From: Eubacteriaceae bacterium
GTDB lineage: Bacteria; Bacillota; Clostridia; Lachnospirales; Lachnospiraceae
Reading direction: 5' to 3'
NCBI GenBank assembly: GCA_910575665.1
Contig: CAJTFB010000008.1
Coordinates: 25,944-89,943 of the forward strand
DNA length: 64,000 nt
Numbering within the stretch: position 1 is the stretch's first letter; each line of letters starts with the position of its first letter. Under the pieces are notes generated by a model. The model worked only from the letters and a program-made list of their open reading frames with translations, did not search any database and was not told the DNA's origin. Positions 25,472-34,691 of the stretch are shown one piece after another. The position numbers and the translations under genes are program-made.

Positions 25472-26788
25472 ATGATGTATTCAATCAAAAAGAAAATGAA
25501 AAGACTGGCCGCTATATCTCTTACAGGAGTTATGGTTTTTACGATGGCTGCCTGTACCAAGCAGGGGAATTCCGATGAAAATCTGGTGAGTGACCGTGGG
25601 AACAGAGTGAAGAGGGTAAATCTTTTTGGTCCCATGGAAAAAACCGATCCGGATGCGGACAATATTGCGAGAACGGCATTTGATATCACTGTCTGCGAGG
25701 CGGAAAAGAAACTTGGCCTTACGGTGGAGTACAGAACCTATACCGCTGAGGATTACAAGGAGAAGACTTATGATGATGTAACTCTGGACCGGGCACGCAA
25801 TAATATGGATGATTTGTACTTATTAAATCCTGATACGATCCAGATCCTCGGGAATGAAGAAAGACTGGCAGATTTGTCGGTACTGGATAGTGCAAAAAAT
25901 CTGAGAGAGGTTGTCAAGATCGCCAATACAGTAAATGGAAAACTGGTGGCGATCCCCCAGGAGGTGGTAGTTCATGGGTTATTCGTCAACAAAGATATGT
26001 TTGACAAATACGGTCTGGAACTGCCTAATACGCCGGAGGAACTGCTGGAGTGCTGTCGGGTATTTAAGGAGAAGGGGATTGAGACACCTATAGGGGCAAA
26101 TCGCTGGTGGCTGGAATGTTTTGTTCTGGCACAGGCCTATGCAGATCTGTATAATGGAGAACATACCGATGAGGAGATCGAGGCGATCAACAGTGGTGAA
26201 AAGAAATTAAGTGATTATATGCGCCCTGGTTTCGAGTATCTCAAAAAACTGATCGATGCGGGATACATCGATGCGGACAAAGCGTATACTTATGAGGCGA
26301 TCGAAGGCGAGGGACCAGATTTCAGAGCGCAGAAGACGCCTATTGTTATGGCATACTGGGGGGCGGCCAACGCAGAGACCGCTTATGGCAAGGTGGATTT
26401 CAATCTGCAGGTGATCGGGTTCCCAAGCCAGCGCGGCCAGATGCCAGTGATCTCTATGACGGGATATGGTATCCTTGCCGAAGCCCAGAATTTGAAGGAT
26501 ACGAAGGAAGTCCTGGATATCATATTATCCGATGAGCAGCTTAAGACATACGCAGAGACCAATAAAGTGATCTCTCCTTCCAAGAATGTGGAAGTGGAAT
26601 GTGTCGATGCATTAAAACCTCTGAAAGATAAGGTAAATGAGGGTATTTACGTCCTGGGATCCAATGCCAGTATGAAAGTGGAACAGTGGGGAAATATATG
26701 TAACATTGTGAGGGATTTACTAAAGGGAGCTTCTGTGGAGGAATGTATGAAGAAATTTGATAAACTGCAGAAGGATTCGCTGGGATAA
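25472..26788 (+). CDS. Extracellular solute-binding lipoprotein (sugar type)
   Basis: The 438-residue family 1 solute-binding protein has a lipoprotein signal peptide (basic KKKMKR, hydrophobic stretch, lipobox TMAAC with Cys28). The mature part has the two-lobed sugar-binder pattern (GLFVNKDMFDKYGLELPNTPEELLECC, TPIVMAYWGAANAETAYG). No permease or ATPase follows; a convergent terminator comes next. It is co-transcribed with the hybrid kinase, so it more likely presents a ligand to that sensor than serves an importer here. GGGGGAG precedes the ATG; ATG 25475 is an equal alternative. Confidence 0.88.
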   Translation: MMYSIKKKMKRLAAISLTGVMVFTMAACTKQGNSDENLVSDRGNRVKRVNLFGPMEKTDPDADNIARTAFDITVCEAEKKLGLTVEYRTYTAEDYKEKTYDDVTLDRARNNMDDLYLLNPDTIQILGNEERLADLSVLDSAKNLREVVKIANTVNGKLVAIPQEVVVHGLFVNKDMFDKYGLELPNTPEELLECCRVFKEKGIETPIGANRWWLECFVLAQAYADLYNGEHTDEEIEAINSGEKKLSDYMRPGFEYLKKLIDAGYIDADKAYTYEAIEGEGPDFRAQKTPIVMAYWGAANAETAYGKVDFNLQVIGFPSQRGQMPVISMTGYGILAEAQNLKDTKEVLDIILSDEQLKTYAETNKVISPSKNVEVECVDALKPLKDKVNEGIYVLGSNASMKVEQWGNICNIVRDLLKGASVEECMKKFDKLQKDSLG

Positions 26789-26830
26789 TAATTGACAACA
26801 AAACGAAATCAATGAAGTGTAGAAGGGGTA

Positions 26831-26868
26831 AAAAAATGAGAAACCGGCAAGCCGGTTCCTCATTTTTT
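26831..26868. terminator. Bidirectional terminator between convergent genes
   Basis: A near-perfect stem: ATGAG plus AACCGGC (26836-26848) pairs with GCCGGTT plus CTCAT (26851-26863) with one mismatch. It is flanked by an A-run on the left and a T-run on the right, so it can stop transcription from both the solute-binding gene (+) and the GH43 gene (-). Confidence 0.9.
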
Positions 26869-26893
26869 ATCATTATAATTCTAGGAGAGAAAA

Positions 26894-29083
26894 TTATTTT
26901 TTAATCTTGACTTTCTTCTTTCCACTCCAGCTACTGTAATACTTCTTGCCATTTACCGTCTTATATGCTCTTGCCTGGAAATAATAGGTTTTGGACTTCT
27001 TAAGTTTGCTGATCGTAACTTTCAATGTATTCGCTTTTTTGATGGTTGCTTTCTTTGCAGACTTCATTGTCTTTTTCAAAGAATAGCGAATCTCATATCC
27101 ATTTGCGCCTTTGATCTTTTTCTTCAATGTTACTTTGGCCTTTTTGCCTTTCACATTTTTTACACTCTTGATCGCTGGTTTTGATACAGAAACTTTATCC
27201 TCTGAAGGAGTAACCGTAGGTGCCGGAGTAACAGTTGGTGCTGGTGTGCCTGGTGCTGGAGTAGCACTTGCTGCTGGAGTTTCTGGTGTTGGAGTTGTGG
27301 TTGGAGCAGGTGCTTCTTTTTCTGTAAATGTCCAGGAAGCTACACGATAACCTGTACCACGGAATACGAAGTATACATCATGTACACCGGTGATGCTCTC
27401 TGCTATTGCAGTCTCAACAACTTCATAGGTTTCCTCACCAGTATTTTTTACATTGACAGAAGCTACTTTATTTGTGGCAACGGTTGGATCGTCAATGAAT
27501 ACTTCAACAGCACCATTTTCTGTAGTAGACGCAATTTCGGCAGCAAATTTTGTTGCACCATTCTCACCGAAATCAACACCGCTGATCTTTGTCCAGTCTC
27601 CTGTATCGATCTTATCAAGAACCATGGAACCTGCATTATCTGATTTAAAAGATTTTACACCAGCACTATAAGATGTAGTGGTTGCGTTGATCTTCTGGTA
27701 AGGTTTGAAATTCTCGATCTGAGAAGCTCCTTCATACGTTGGCTCAATCTTAATTTGATCGGTTTCTTTGTCTACTTCAATTTCATCCACATGCAGGCAT
27801 CTGTAATCCTGGGTGGTGTGATACAGCATATTTTCAAGAGCTGTGGAGTGATACAATATGTACTCATGATCTTTGAAAGAAAGCATGTGATGATGATTGT
27901 TATAGGATTTGCCATAGATCGAACTTGGGTTTTTCAAAATTGTCCCCAGATATTTCAAGTCATCTGTACTTTCCTGTGTATCCGGATCAAATGTGATATT
28001 CATAGGATCTGTGGAGACATAGCAGGCGATCTGTCCAGAACCAGTAAATTTATTGTTCCCTGGTACGTTAAAGTTCGTACAGTAGGAGTAATAATATTTA
28101 CCATGGAACTGATTGATCTCACTGTCTTCAAACAGATAATATGGATCCATCTCCTGTGGGGTTCCATCGATCAGAACTTTTCCTGTTCCCTCTTCAAATG
28201 CAATCTTTGCCACACGTGCGGTCTTTGGATGAGCTTTGTCTGTACCTACGCCACCGCCAAAGTACACATAGGCGTCTCCTTTGTCATCCACAAGTACTGC
28301 CGGGTCAAAGCACCAGATTACATCCTTACATCCAGGTGTTGATTGGTTAAACAGCACAACTCCCAGATCATCTTTCCATGGACCAGTGGGGGAATCACCC
28401 TGTACATATCCTACAGCACCACCATTGGTATAGAAAAGATAAAATTCATCTTCACCGTCGCCGTCGCCGTCGATCTTCAGTCCGGAAGGCGCCCATGCTT
28501 TCTGAGCCCATCCACATTTTACTTTTCCGTCCTCATCTTCTTTGAGGTTGGTCAGATTTTGATTGTCCATAAAACCTTCGTCGGTCCAGTTGACCATATC
28601 GGAAGTAGACATAATAGTGAGAGAATGGTTGTTGTATCCATTATGTGCCATCTCACCATTGGTGTAATCTACACCTTCTGTCGTTCCATAGACATATAAC
28701 TTGCCATCTACGTCACTGTTATCGATGGCGGTAGGATCCGCACACAGGTTCCAGTTGGTCAGCATACTGGTAATGGGGTGTACTTTACCGTCCGCTGTGG
28801 TATAGGTGAGACCAGGGGTCAGCTCAAGATTTTTTGTATCCCATGCCTGCTGTTCCTCAGGGGTAAAAGGGTCGTCTGTCTCAGCGCTGTAAACTTTAGG
28901 ATCTACGTCCTGTTTAACCCCATCTTTGTATACCGCAACATTGTTGTTTGCCCATCCATAAGTATAATCGTCTTTATACTTATAGGAAACAGTATCTTCT
29001 GCAGTTGCTACAGAACCGGCAACTAGTGAGGTTGCCATAGACAAAGTAAGACCAATTGCCATTAGCTTTTTTGTCAGTTTCAT
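26894..29083 (-). CDS. Secreted GH43-type glycosidase with CBM6-like module
   Basis: The 729-residue exported enzyme has a signal peptide (residues 1-28), then a five-bladed GH43 propeller with candidate catalytic acids Asp116 (NLCADPTAI), Asp260 (CFDPAVLV) and Glu319 (FEDSEINQFHGKYYY). A CBM6-like beta-sandwich (about 465-595, ending VYFVFRGTGYRVASWTF) follows, then a Pro/Thr-rich linker (about 598-645) and a very basic fibronectin-III-like domain. GH43 enzymes release arabinose or xylose from plant glycans. There is no LPXTG, so attachment may rest on the basic C-terminus. GGAGGAAAT precedes the ATG. Adjacent sensors and importer suggest a glycan-use neighbourhood. Confidence 0.85.
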   Translation of the reverse strand: MKLTKKLMAIGLTLSMATSLVAGSVATAEDTVSYKYKDDYTYGWANNNVAVYKDGVKQDVDPKVYSAETDDPFTPEEQQAWDTKNLELTPGLTYTTADGKVHPITSMLTNWNLCADPTAIDNSDVDGKLYVYGTTEGVDYTNGEMAHNGYNNHSLTIMSTSDMVNWTDEGFMDNQNLTNLKEDEDGKVKCGWAQKAWAPSGLKIDGDGDGEDEFYLFYTNGGAVGYVQGDSPTGPWKDDLGVVLFNQSTPGCKDVIWCFDPAVLVDDKGDAYVYFGGGVGTDKAHPKTARVAKIAFEEGTGKVLIDGTPQEMDPYYLFEDSEINQFHGKYYYSYCTNFNVPGNNKFTGSGQIACYVSTDPMNITFDPDTQESTDDLKYLGTILKNPSSIYGKSYNNHHHMLSFKDHEYILYHSTALENMLYHTTQDYRCLHVDEIEVDKETDQIKIEPTYEGASQIENFKPYQKINATTTSYSAGVKSFKSDNAGSMVLDKIDTGDWTKISGVDFGENGATKFAAEIASTTENGAVEVFIDDPTVATNKVASVNVKNTGEETYEVVETAIAESITGVHDVYFVFRGTGYRVASWTFTEKEAPAPTTTPTPETPAASATPAPGTPAPTVTPAPTVTPSEDKVSVSKPAIKSVKNVKGKKAKVTLKKKIKGANGYEIRYSLKKTMKSAKKATIKKANTLKVTISKLKKSKTYYFQARAYKTVNGKKYYSSWSGKKKVKIKK

Positions 29084-29165
29084 ATTATTTCCTCCTGTCT
29101 TTGATTTAATATTCGGATTTATCGTTGTGCAATTACAACAAATAAATACCTGTTAATATTTGATT

Positions 29166-29194
29166 ATTATAGCATATTAACAATAAAACGTCAA
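29166..29194 (-). promoter_or_regulatory. SigA-type promoter for the GH43 gene
   Basis: Read on the minus strand: TTGACG, a 17-bp spacer ending TGC, and a perfect TATAAT, giving an extended -10 promoter. The start codon lies about 80 nt downstream. The rest of the 246-bp gap to the kinase gene holds a weak stem (CTATTT/AAATAG) but no clear terminator for that gene. Confidence 0.85.
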
Positions 29195-29329
29195 TAAAAC
29201 AAAGCGAAAAAAAATCCATGAGACATTTACTATTTATCCCTAAAAGGCTAAAATAGAAGGGGAAACGAGGTATGCTGTAACTTTGTCATGCTGTTTTAAA
29301 TATTGATAAATATGGAAGAAAACATACAT

Positions 29330-30625
29330 TTATTTCTGGCCGGGCAGTTTCACATAAAAACAGCTGCCGCCGGTCGGATTGTTCTCTACTCCGATCCGGC
29401 CCTGATGGGAGGTTACGATTTCTTTTGCGATACAGAGACCAAGACCAAAGTGTTCTCTGTCGCTGTGAGCCTGGTCGGAGCGATAAAATCGGTCAAAGAT
29501 CAGGTGTTTTTCGCGGTCAGAAATGCCGCAGCCGGTATCGGTAAAGCGGAACGCAAGGAATGGCTTTTCATATGCTAATGATAAATGTATTTTTCCGCCT
29601 TCCGGGGTGTAAGACAGGGCATTGTTCAAAAGTATGGAAAATACCTGTATGATCCGCTCCCTGTCACAGCAGCAGTTCGGGAGCAGTTCTTCCGGAATCT
29701 GGATAGACAAGCGGATGGATTTTTTGGCAGCCAGAGGCTCATAGTTTTCAAATACATGTAATAGAATGCTGTCTGGTTGCCAGAATTCACGACGCAGCGG
29801 AAGCTCTCCTGAATCGGAATTTGCTAAGAGTAGCATATCGCGGATGAGGTTCTGCATTCGGAGCCCCTCATCTTGTAACAGTGCAATGGTATGCGCCTGT
29901 TTTGCTGGGTCCTCTGTTTTTTCCAACACTTCCAGACCAGAACGCAGCACCGAGAGAGGGGCACGAAGTTCATGGGAGGCGGAGGCGATAAAGTGTGTCT
30001 GTCTTTTCTGGCTCTTTTCCAGAGGGATGATCAGGCGTCTGATGAAGGAGCGTGAAAAGAGGAACAGGAGAAAAAGTGCAGCGATACCGGTCAGGCATAC
30101 GACGAACCGGAGATACTGGATCTGACTCTGCTGTTCTTTCAATGAGGAAAGGATGAGGATACCTAGACAGCCATTTTTTTTGGGTATGACTCCGGCGGAA
30201 GCGTAGTATTCCTGTCCTGCGGATGAGGTAAAAGCGTATTCTTTGTGGAGGGTAAGCTGGTTTGTGTGCTGGGAGAAGATATCAATGTTACATTGTGTAC
30301 GGGCAGCAGCTTCTGCCTCCTGTGCCAGTTGTCTTTCCTGATTGGAATCATGATAGTTTTGATAGAGTAATGGGGTGCCATTGTCATAAAGAAAGAGCTG
30401 AAGCTGTCCTTTTTCTAGAAGCTGATTCAGCCATTGGTGGGAGATGGATTCTTGCTCCTGAAGGTGAATCAGAACGGAGTTGAGCTGATTTAGAAAAGAA
30501 GCATAGCTGTTTTTCCGGATGCTTGTTTCTGCGAAAAAAAGACTGATCACGGTCAGTGTGAGAAAGATTAATCCGGTTACCAGGGTACAGAATAATGTCA
30601 GATGTATATGAAGTTTACGAAACAT
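29330..30625 (-). CDS. Sensor histidine kinase
   Basis: The 431-residue two-TM kinase has TM1 at about 10-31, an extracellular domain of about 140 residues, TM2 at about 175-196 (VVCLTGIAALFLLFLF), the HisKA phospho-site in SASHELRAPLSVL and an ATPase domain with the N-box in IIQVFSILLNNALSYTPEGGKI, then FTDTGCGISDRE and FGLGLCIAKEI. It is the partner of the response regulator whose gene ends 38 nt upstream in the same direction. AGGGGGAC precedes the ATG. The ligand is unknown; divergent transport genes suggest a sugar or envelope signal. Confidence 0.9.
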   Translation of the reverse strand: MFRKLHIHLTLFCTLVTGLIFLTLTVISLFFAETSIRKNSYASFLNQLNSVLIHLQEQESISHQWLNQLLEKGQLQLFLYDNGTPLLYQNYHDSNQERQLAQEAEAAARTQCNIDIFSQHTNQLTLHKEYAFTSSAGQEYYASAGVIPKKNGCLGILILSSLKEQQSQIQYLRFVVCLTGIAALFLLFLFSRSFIRRLIIPLEKSQKRQTHFIASASHELRAPLSVLRSGLEVLEKTEDPAKQAHTIALLQDEGLRMQNLIRDMLLLANSDSGELPLRREFWQPDSILLHVFENYEPLAAKKSIRLSIQIPEELLPNCCCDRERIIQVFSILLNNALSYTPEGGKIHLSLAYEKPFLAFRFTDTGCGISDREKHLIFDRFYRSDQAHSDREHFGLGLCIAKEIVTSHQGRIGVENNPTGGSCFYVKLPGQK

Positions 30626-30663
30626 AAGCAGTCCCCCTTATCTAGATCGACGGCGCCACCAGG

Positions 30664-31338
30664 CTATGGCTGTTCCAAAACATATCCCACACCGCGTACC
30701 GTTCTCAGTTGCAGGGTGCTTCCGGTATAGAGCAGCTGTTTTCTTATGAAATGGATATAGGTGTCTAGATTTCCTTCTTCCACCGGGGCGTCCACGCCCC
30801 ATACCCGCGAGAAGATAACCATGCGGTGCATAATCTTGCCAGGATTGCGCAAGAAGACTTCTAGAAGAAGCCCTTCTTTTACGGATAAGGGAAATTCCCC
30901 CTTGGGGGCGTGCAGGATCCGAAGGGCGCTGTCATAGGAAATATCTCCAAAGAACAGTAGATTATCATCCTCATAGGATCCGCTTCTTCTTCCCAGAGAG
31001 CGGATCCGGGCAGATAGCTCTTCAAATTCAAAAGGTTTGACGATATAGTCGTCGGCACCGCTATCCAGTCCCTCGATCCGGTCATAGAGTTCGCCCAGTG
31101 CTGTGATGACGATGACCGGTGTTTGGATTCCTGCCGCCCTTGCCTTTTTTAACACGAGCATGCCATTCATAGTAGGTAGCATACGGTCCAGAAGCACCAG
31201 ATCATGTCCATCCTGTAAAAACAGATCCATGCCATCCCGTCCGTCATGACAACAGTCGATTTTATGACCTTCCTTCTGTAACTGAAACTGCAGAAACTCA
31301 CATAATTTTTTGTCGTCTTCTATCAGTAAGATTTTCAT
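30664..31338 (-). CDS. OmpR/PhoB-type response regulator
   Basis: The 224-residue regulator has a receiver domain (LLIEDDKKLCEF, phospho-Asp51 in LVLLDRMLPTMNG, Lys in YIVKPFEFEEL) and a C-terminal winged-helix DNA-binding domain (FPLSVKEGLLLEVFLRNPGKIM, HFIRKQLLYTGSTLQLRTVRGVGYVL). The start at 31338 has GGAGA about 6 nt upstream; a start 12 codons earlier lacks a site. It is transcribed away from the transport operon at 31532 and the shared upstream region holds TTTAAG-type repeats it may bind. Confidence 0.92.
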   Translation of the reverse strand: MKILLIEDDKKLCEFLQFQLQKEGHKIDCCHDGRDGMDLFLQDGHDLVLLDRMLPTMNGMLVLKKARAAGIQTPVIVITALGELYDRIEGLDSGADDYIVKPFEFEELSARIRSLGRRSGSYEDDNLLFFGDISYDSALRILHAPKGEFPLSVKEGLLLEVFLRNPGKIMHRMVIFSRVWGVDAPVEEGNLDTYIHFIRKQLLYTGSTLQLRTVRGVGYVLEQP

Positions 31339-31362
31339 AGTAATCTCCATTCTTTTTTTTTC

Positions 31363-31464
31363 AGTGTAGCACAAATATCTTAAAATATCCTTTAAAAAGA
31401 AGAAAAAAATAAAGATAATCTTAAAGAAAGTTTTAAGGTTACTTTGTTACAATAGGCTTATAAA
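31363..31464. promoter_or_regulatory. Divergent promoter region with CTTAAA/TTTAAG repeats
   Basis: CTTAAA-type elements occur at 31379-31384, 31390-31396 (CTTTAAA), 31420-31425 and, inverted, TTTAAG at 31432-31437. They sit where -35 boxes should be for a leftward TACACT (31363-31368, minus strand) and a rightward TACAAT (31448-31453) or TATAAA (31459-31464). Neither -10 has a good -35, as expected of activated promoters. Roughly 11-bp spacing fits OmpR-type dimer sites. Confidence 0.5.
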
Positions 31465-31531
31465 ATAGAAAAGCACCCTGGTACCACAAACTTGAACTTC
31501 GTTGTGCTAGAGGTGAGGAATGGAGGGAAAC

Positions 31532-33823
31532 ATGCAACGAGTAACAAAGATGATATGCTTTTTGCTGTTGGCAGCTCTTATTACTACATTATTTGCAGGA
31601 TGTGGGAAGGGAAAGAGCAGTCCGGAGGACAGTAACGAAGATCCGACAGAAAAGGAGCAAATAAAAAAAGAAGAAGATAAAAAAGGGGGAAGCGGACGAT
31701 TTCTGGAGAATGAAGTGAAACTGCCAGAGGGGGTCAATGGCATTATGGCTCTAAACAGGCTTTCGGACGGAAGTTTGGTGGCATTGGGAAGGAATAACAA
31801 CGATAAAAAATACTTTTTGCTCACGAGCAAGGACTTCGGGGAAAAGTGGGAACAGACGGTGATCACAGGTGCAGATGAGAATTACATACCACAATCTGCC
31901 ATCGCTCCGGACGGCAGGGCAGTATTGATGGCATATGCCGTAAATGGGGTGGTAAAGGGAAAGCTGGTAAATAAAAAAGGAAAGGCAAAGGGGTTCTCTT
32001 TTCAACTTCCCAGATCAAAGAAAGAAAATCAGGTGCAGCAGATGAGCTTTGACAGCACAGGGAATCTCTTTGTTCTGGATGGGAGCAGTACCCTGCTCAA
32101 AGTGGATCTGTCCAGTGGTACCTGTAGCCAGGCATTTGATACAAAGGGGACCAGTATCTCATATTTTCATATCGCGGGGGATGTTTTGACAGCGGTACAC
32201 AGTGACGGTGTTATGTTATTTGATACGAAAAAGGGAAGCCAGTTGGAATCGGATGGCATACTGGATGATTTGATAAAAAAGAATCAAAGGTTAAGGTCTA
32301 AGGACACAGATCGGGGAAGCCCTATGGTTTTTTCTGAGGGAACGAGGGAAAATGGGCTGATGTATGCCAATGAGAATGGGATTTTTCATATTACCAGAGG
32401 GGGAAGTGTGGCGGAACAGCTGGTGGACGGATCGCTGACCACCCTGAGTAATGGAAACATCATTTTTCTGAATCTTCAGGGGTTTGGTGACGATCACATC
32501 ATTCTTGCTGTGAATGATGAGGGAACGGATAAGATCCTACATTATTTTTATGATAAAAATGCTGCTTCGGTGCCCAAAAGCGAGTTGACTGTCTATGCAC
32601 TGGAGGAATCCAATGTTCTCCGTAAGGTGGCAGCTTCTTTTCGAAAGACTCATCCGGATGTTTTGGTGAAGCTGGAGTTTGGGCTTTCGGGAGATGACAG
32701 TGTGACGCTGCAGGACGCATTGTCCGTGCTGAATACGAATATTCTCGCCAAAAAGGGACCGGATGTACTGATTTTGGATGGTATGCCCTATGAGAGTTAC
32801 ATCGAAAAGGGAATCCTGGCAGATCTCAGCGATACGGTGGCAGAGATCGATCAGAAAGAGGGTATTTTTCCCAATATGATTGAGTCAAGTAAAAAGAACG
32901 GAAAGATTTATGCTATGCCTGCGCGGTTTCTTCTGCCCGTCCTCGAAGGAGATGAGAAGGCATTGGGAGCAGGCGGCAGTCTGAACGCCTTGGCGGACTA
33001 TGTCTCCCGGATTAAGAAAACGAGTTCTGGAGATATCATTCCTTCTAATAAGGGAAAACGGACGCTGCTCCGCGATCTATATTATGCCGATTCAGCCCTT
33101 TGGCTGACAGAGGATGGAAGCCTGAACCGTGAGTTACTGAAAGAATATCTGGAGAGTGCCAAAAAGATATATGATGTGGATTCCGGCAGAAAAGAGAATG
33201 ATTATATGGATAAAATGGCGGGGGATGGCACCGTGTCGGGCACGAAGATTGGCACCCATAGCAGTGTGGGATTGATAACCGGAGAGAGCAAGATCGCATT
33301 TGGTTCCATGGCTGGCCTATATGATCTCCAGCAGATGTGCAGTACATGGAAACTGACGAAGGCAGATTACTGTCTGATGAACCAGGATAGGGTAAAATCC
33401 TATATTCCTTCTCTTATGGCAGGGGTCACGGTTGGAGAGAATACAGATCTTGCAAAAGAATTTGTCAAAGAGCTGCTGGGGAAAAAAGCAGTCAGTGACA
33501 GTGATGGATTTCCGGTGAACAAGGCAGCATATGATGAGATCTGCCAGGAAAAAATGGATGATCCCCGTGTGAAAGACGGGTTTTCTATAAGTGCTTCTGG
33601 TCCAGGAGATGAACACTATAGCTTTGAATTTATCAATCTGAAACAGTCGGATATTGATAAAATGACGGAAATCATCGAAGGGCTGGAAAAGCCGGCTATG
33701 ACAAACCGTGTCATACAGGAATTTGTTTTGGAGCAGGGGGAGAAGTATCTAAAGGGAGACCAGAGTCTGGAAGAAGCGGTGGAGGCTGTCATGAAAAAAG
33801 TAAATCTGTATCTGGCAGAGTAG
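31532..33823 (+). CDS. Lipoprotein with propeller-like domain fused to solute-binding domain
   Basis: The exported lipoprotein has about 763 residues, with lipobox LFAGC (Cys24) after a hydrophobic signal. A charged linker is followed by a region (about 55-330) of repeating strands with DGS/DSTGN/DEG turns, resembling a sialidase-like propeller, and then by a family 1 sugar-binder domain (about 345-760) beginning LTVYALEESNVLRKVAASFRK. ATG 31532 has GGAGG 5 nt upstream; ATG 31520 is less likely. Two MalF/MalG-type permeases follow, so import is likely, but the N-terminal propeller is not part of ordinary binding proteins and could bind a second glycan or contact the sensor kinase. Confidence 0.75.
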   Translation: MQRVTKMICFLLLAALITTLFAGCGKGKSSPEDSNEDPTEKEQIKKEEDKKGGSGRFLENEVKLPEGVNGIMALNRLSDGSLVALGRNNNDKKYFLLTSKDFGEKWEQTVITGADENYIPQSAIAPDGRAVLMAYAVNGVVKGKLVNKKGKAKGFSFQLPRSKKENQVQQMSFDSTGNLFVLDGSSTLLKVDLSSGTCSQAFDTKGTSISYFHIAGDVLTAVHSDGVMLFDTKKGSQLESDGILDDLIKKNQRLRSKDTDRGSPMVFSEGTRENGLMYANENGIFHITRGGSVAEQLVDGSLTTLSNGNIIFLNLQGFGDDHIILAVNDEGTDKILHYFYDKNAASVPKSELTVYALEESNVLRKVAASFRKTHPDVLVKLEFGLSGDDSVTLQDALSVLNTNILAKKGPDVLILDGMPYESYIEKGILADLSDTVAEIDQKEGIFPNMIESSKKNGKIYAMPARFLLPVLEGDEKALGAGGSLNALADYVSRIKKTSSGDIIPSNKGKRTLLRDLYYADSALWLTEDGSLNRELLKEYLESAKKIYDVDSGRKENDYMDKMAGDGTVSGTKIGTHSSVGLITGESKIAFGSMAGLYDLQQMCSTWKLTKADYCLMNQDRVKSYIPSLMAGVTVGENTDLAKEFVKELLGKKAVSDSDGFPVNKAAYDEICQEKMDDPRVKDGFSISASGPGDEHYSFEFINLKQSDIDKMTEIIEGLEKPAMTNRVIQEFVLEQGEKYLKGDQSLEEAVEAVMKKVNLYLAE

Positions 33824-33845
33824 CAGGAAAGGCAGGAACAAACTT

Positions 33846-34691
33846 ATGAAAAAACGATGCAGGGCGGGATGGTATTTTATCCTTCCAAGCTTGGGCGGGG
33901 TTGTACTTTTTTACCTCATCCCCTTTGGGGATGTAATGCGGCGCTCTTTTATGAAAGCCTCGGGGGCGGGATTTACCGGTTTTGATAACTATAGACAGGT
34001 GCTGGGGAATCGGGCATTCTTACTGGCAGCAGGAAATACGATTCGTTTTGTCCTCGTCTGTCTGCCGCTGCTTCTGGTACTGTCTCTGGGGATTGCCGTC
34101 CTGCTTCAAAGATTTGTGAGGGGAACAAAGTTGTTAAGAAGTGCATATTTAGCACCTCTTGCGATACCGGCAGCTAGCGTGGTGCTGCTCTGGCAGCTGT
34201 TGTTTGACAGCCAGGGAGTGGTAAATGGAGTTCTTGATTTTTTTCATTTGCCAGGAAAGGACTGGATGAATACTGGTGCTTCCTTTGGAATTCTCGTATT
34301 CAGCTACATTTGGAAAAATCTCGGCTATGATGTGATCTTATGGATGGCGGGCCTGCAGGGTATATCTTCGTCGATTTATGAGGCGGCGAGAGTGGATGGG
34401 GCGGGAGAGTGGAAATGTTTTCGCTATATCACCCTCCCGAATATCCGCCAGACTGCACTTACTATTGTTATTCTCTCCTTTTTGAATTCTTTTAAGGTAT
34501 TCCGGGAGGCATATCTTGTGGCGGGCAGCTACCCCCAGGAGAAGATCTATCTTTTGCAGCATGTGTTTAATAATTGGTTTGCGGAGCTATCCGTTGATAA
34601 AATGGCAGCAGGTTCCGTGCTCCTGTGTCTTTTAATTACAATATTTGTTCTGTTACTACACCGGAGCTGGGGAAGGGAGGAGATGTCATGA
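33846..34691 (+). CDS. Sugar ABC transporter permease, MalF-type
   Basis: The 281-residue protein has six predicted TM segments and the cytoplasmic EAA loop YEAARVDGAGEWKCFRYITLPNIR that docks the ATPase. It belongs to the CUT1 binding-protein-dependent sugar importers. It overlaps the next permease by 4 nt (ATGA). No ATPase gene is present; CUT1 systems of Firmicutes often share one MsmX-type ATPase encoded elsewhere. The substrate is presumably a plant or host oligosaccharide. Confidence 0.9.
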   Translation: MKKRCRAGWYFILPSLGGVVLFYLIPFGDVMRRSFMKASGAGFTGFDNYRQVLGNRAFLLAAGNTIRFVLVCLPLLLVLSLGIAVLLQRFVRGTKLLRSAYLAPLAIPAASVVLLWQLLFDSQGVVNGVLDFFHLPGKDWMNTGASFGILVFSYIWKNLGYDVILWMAGLQGISSSIYEAARVDGAGEWKCFRYITLPNIRQTALTIVILSFLNSFKVFREAYLVAGSYPQEKIYLLQHVFNNWFAELSVDKMAAGSVLLCLLITIFVLLLHRSWGREEMS

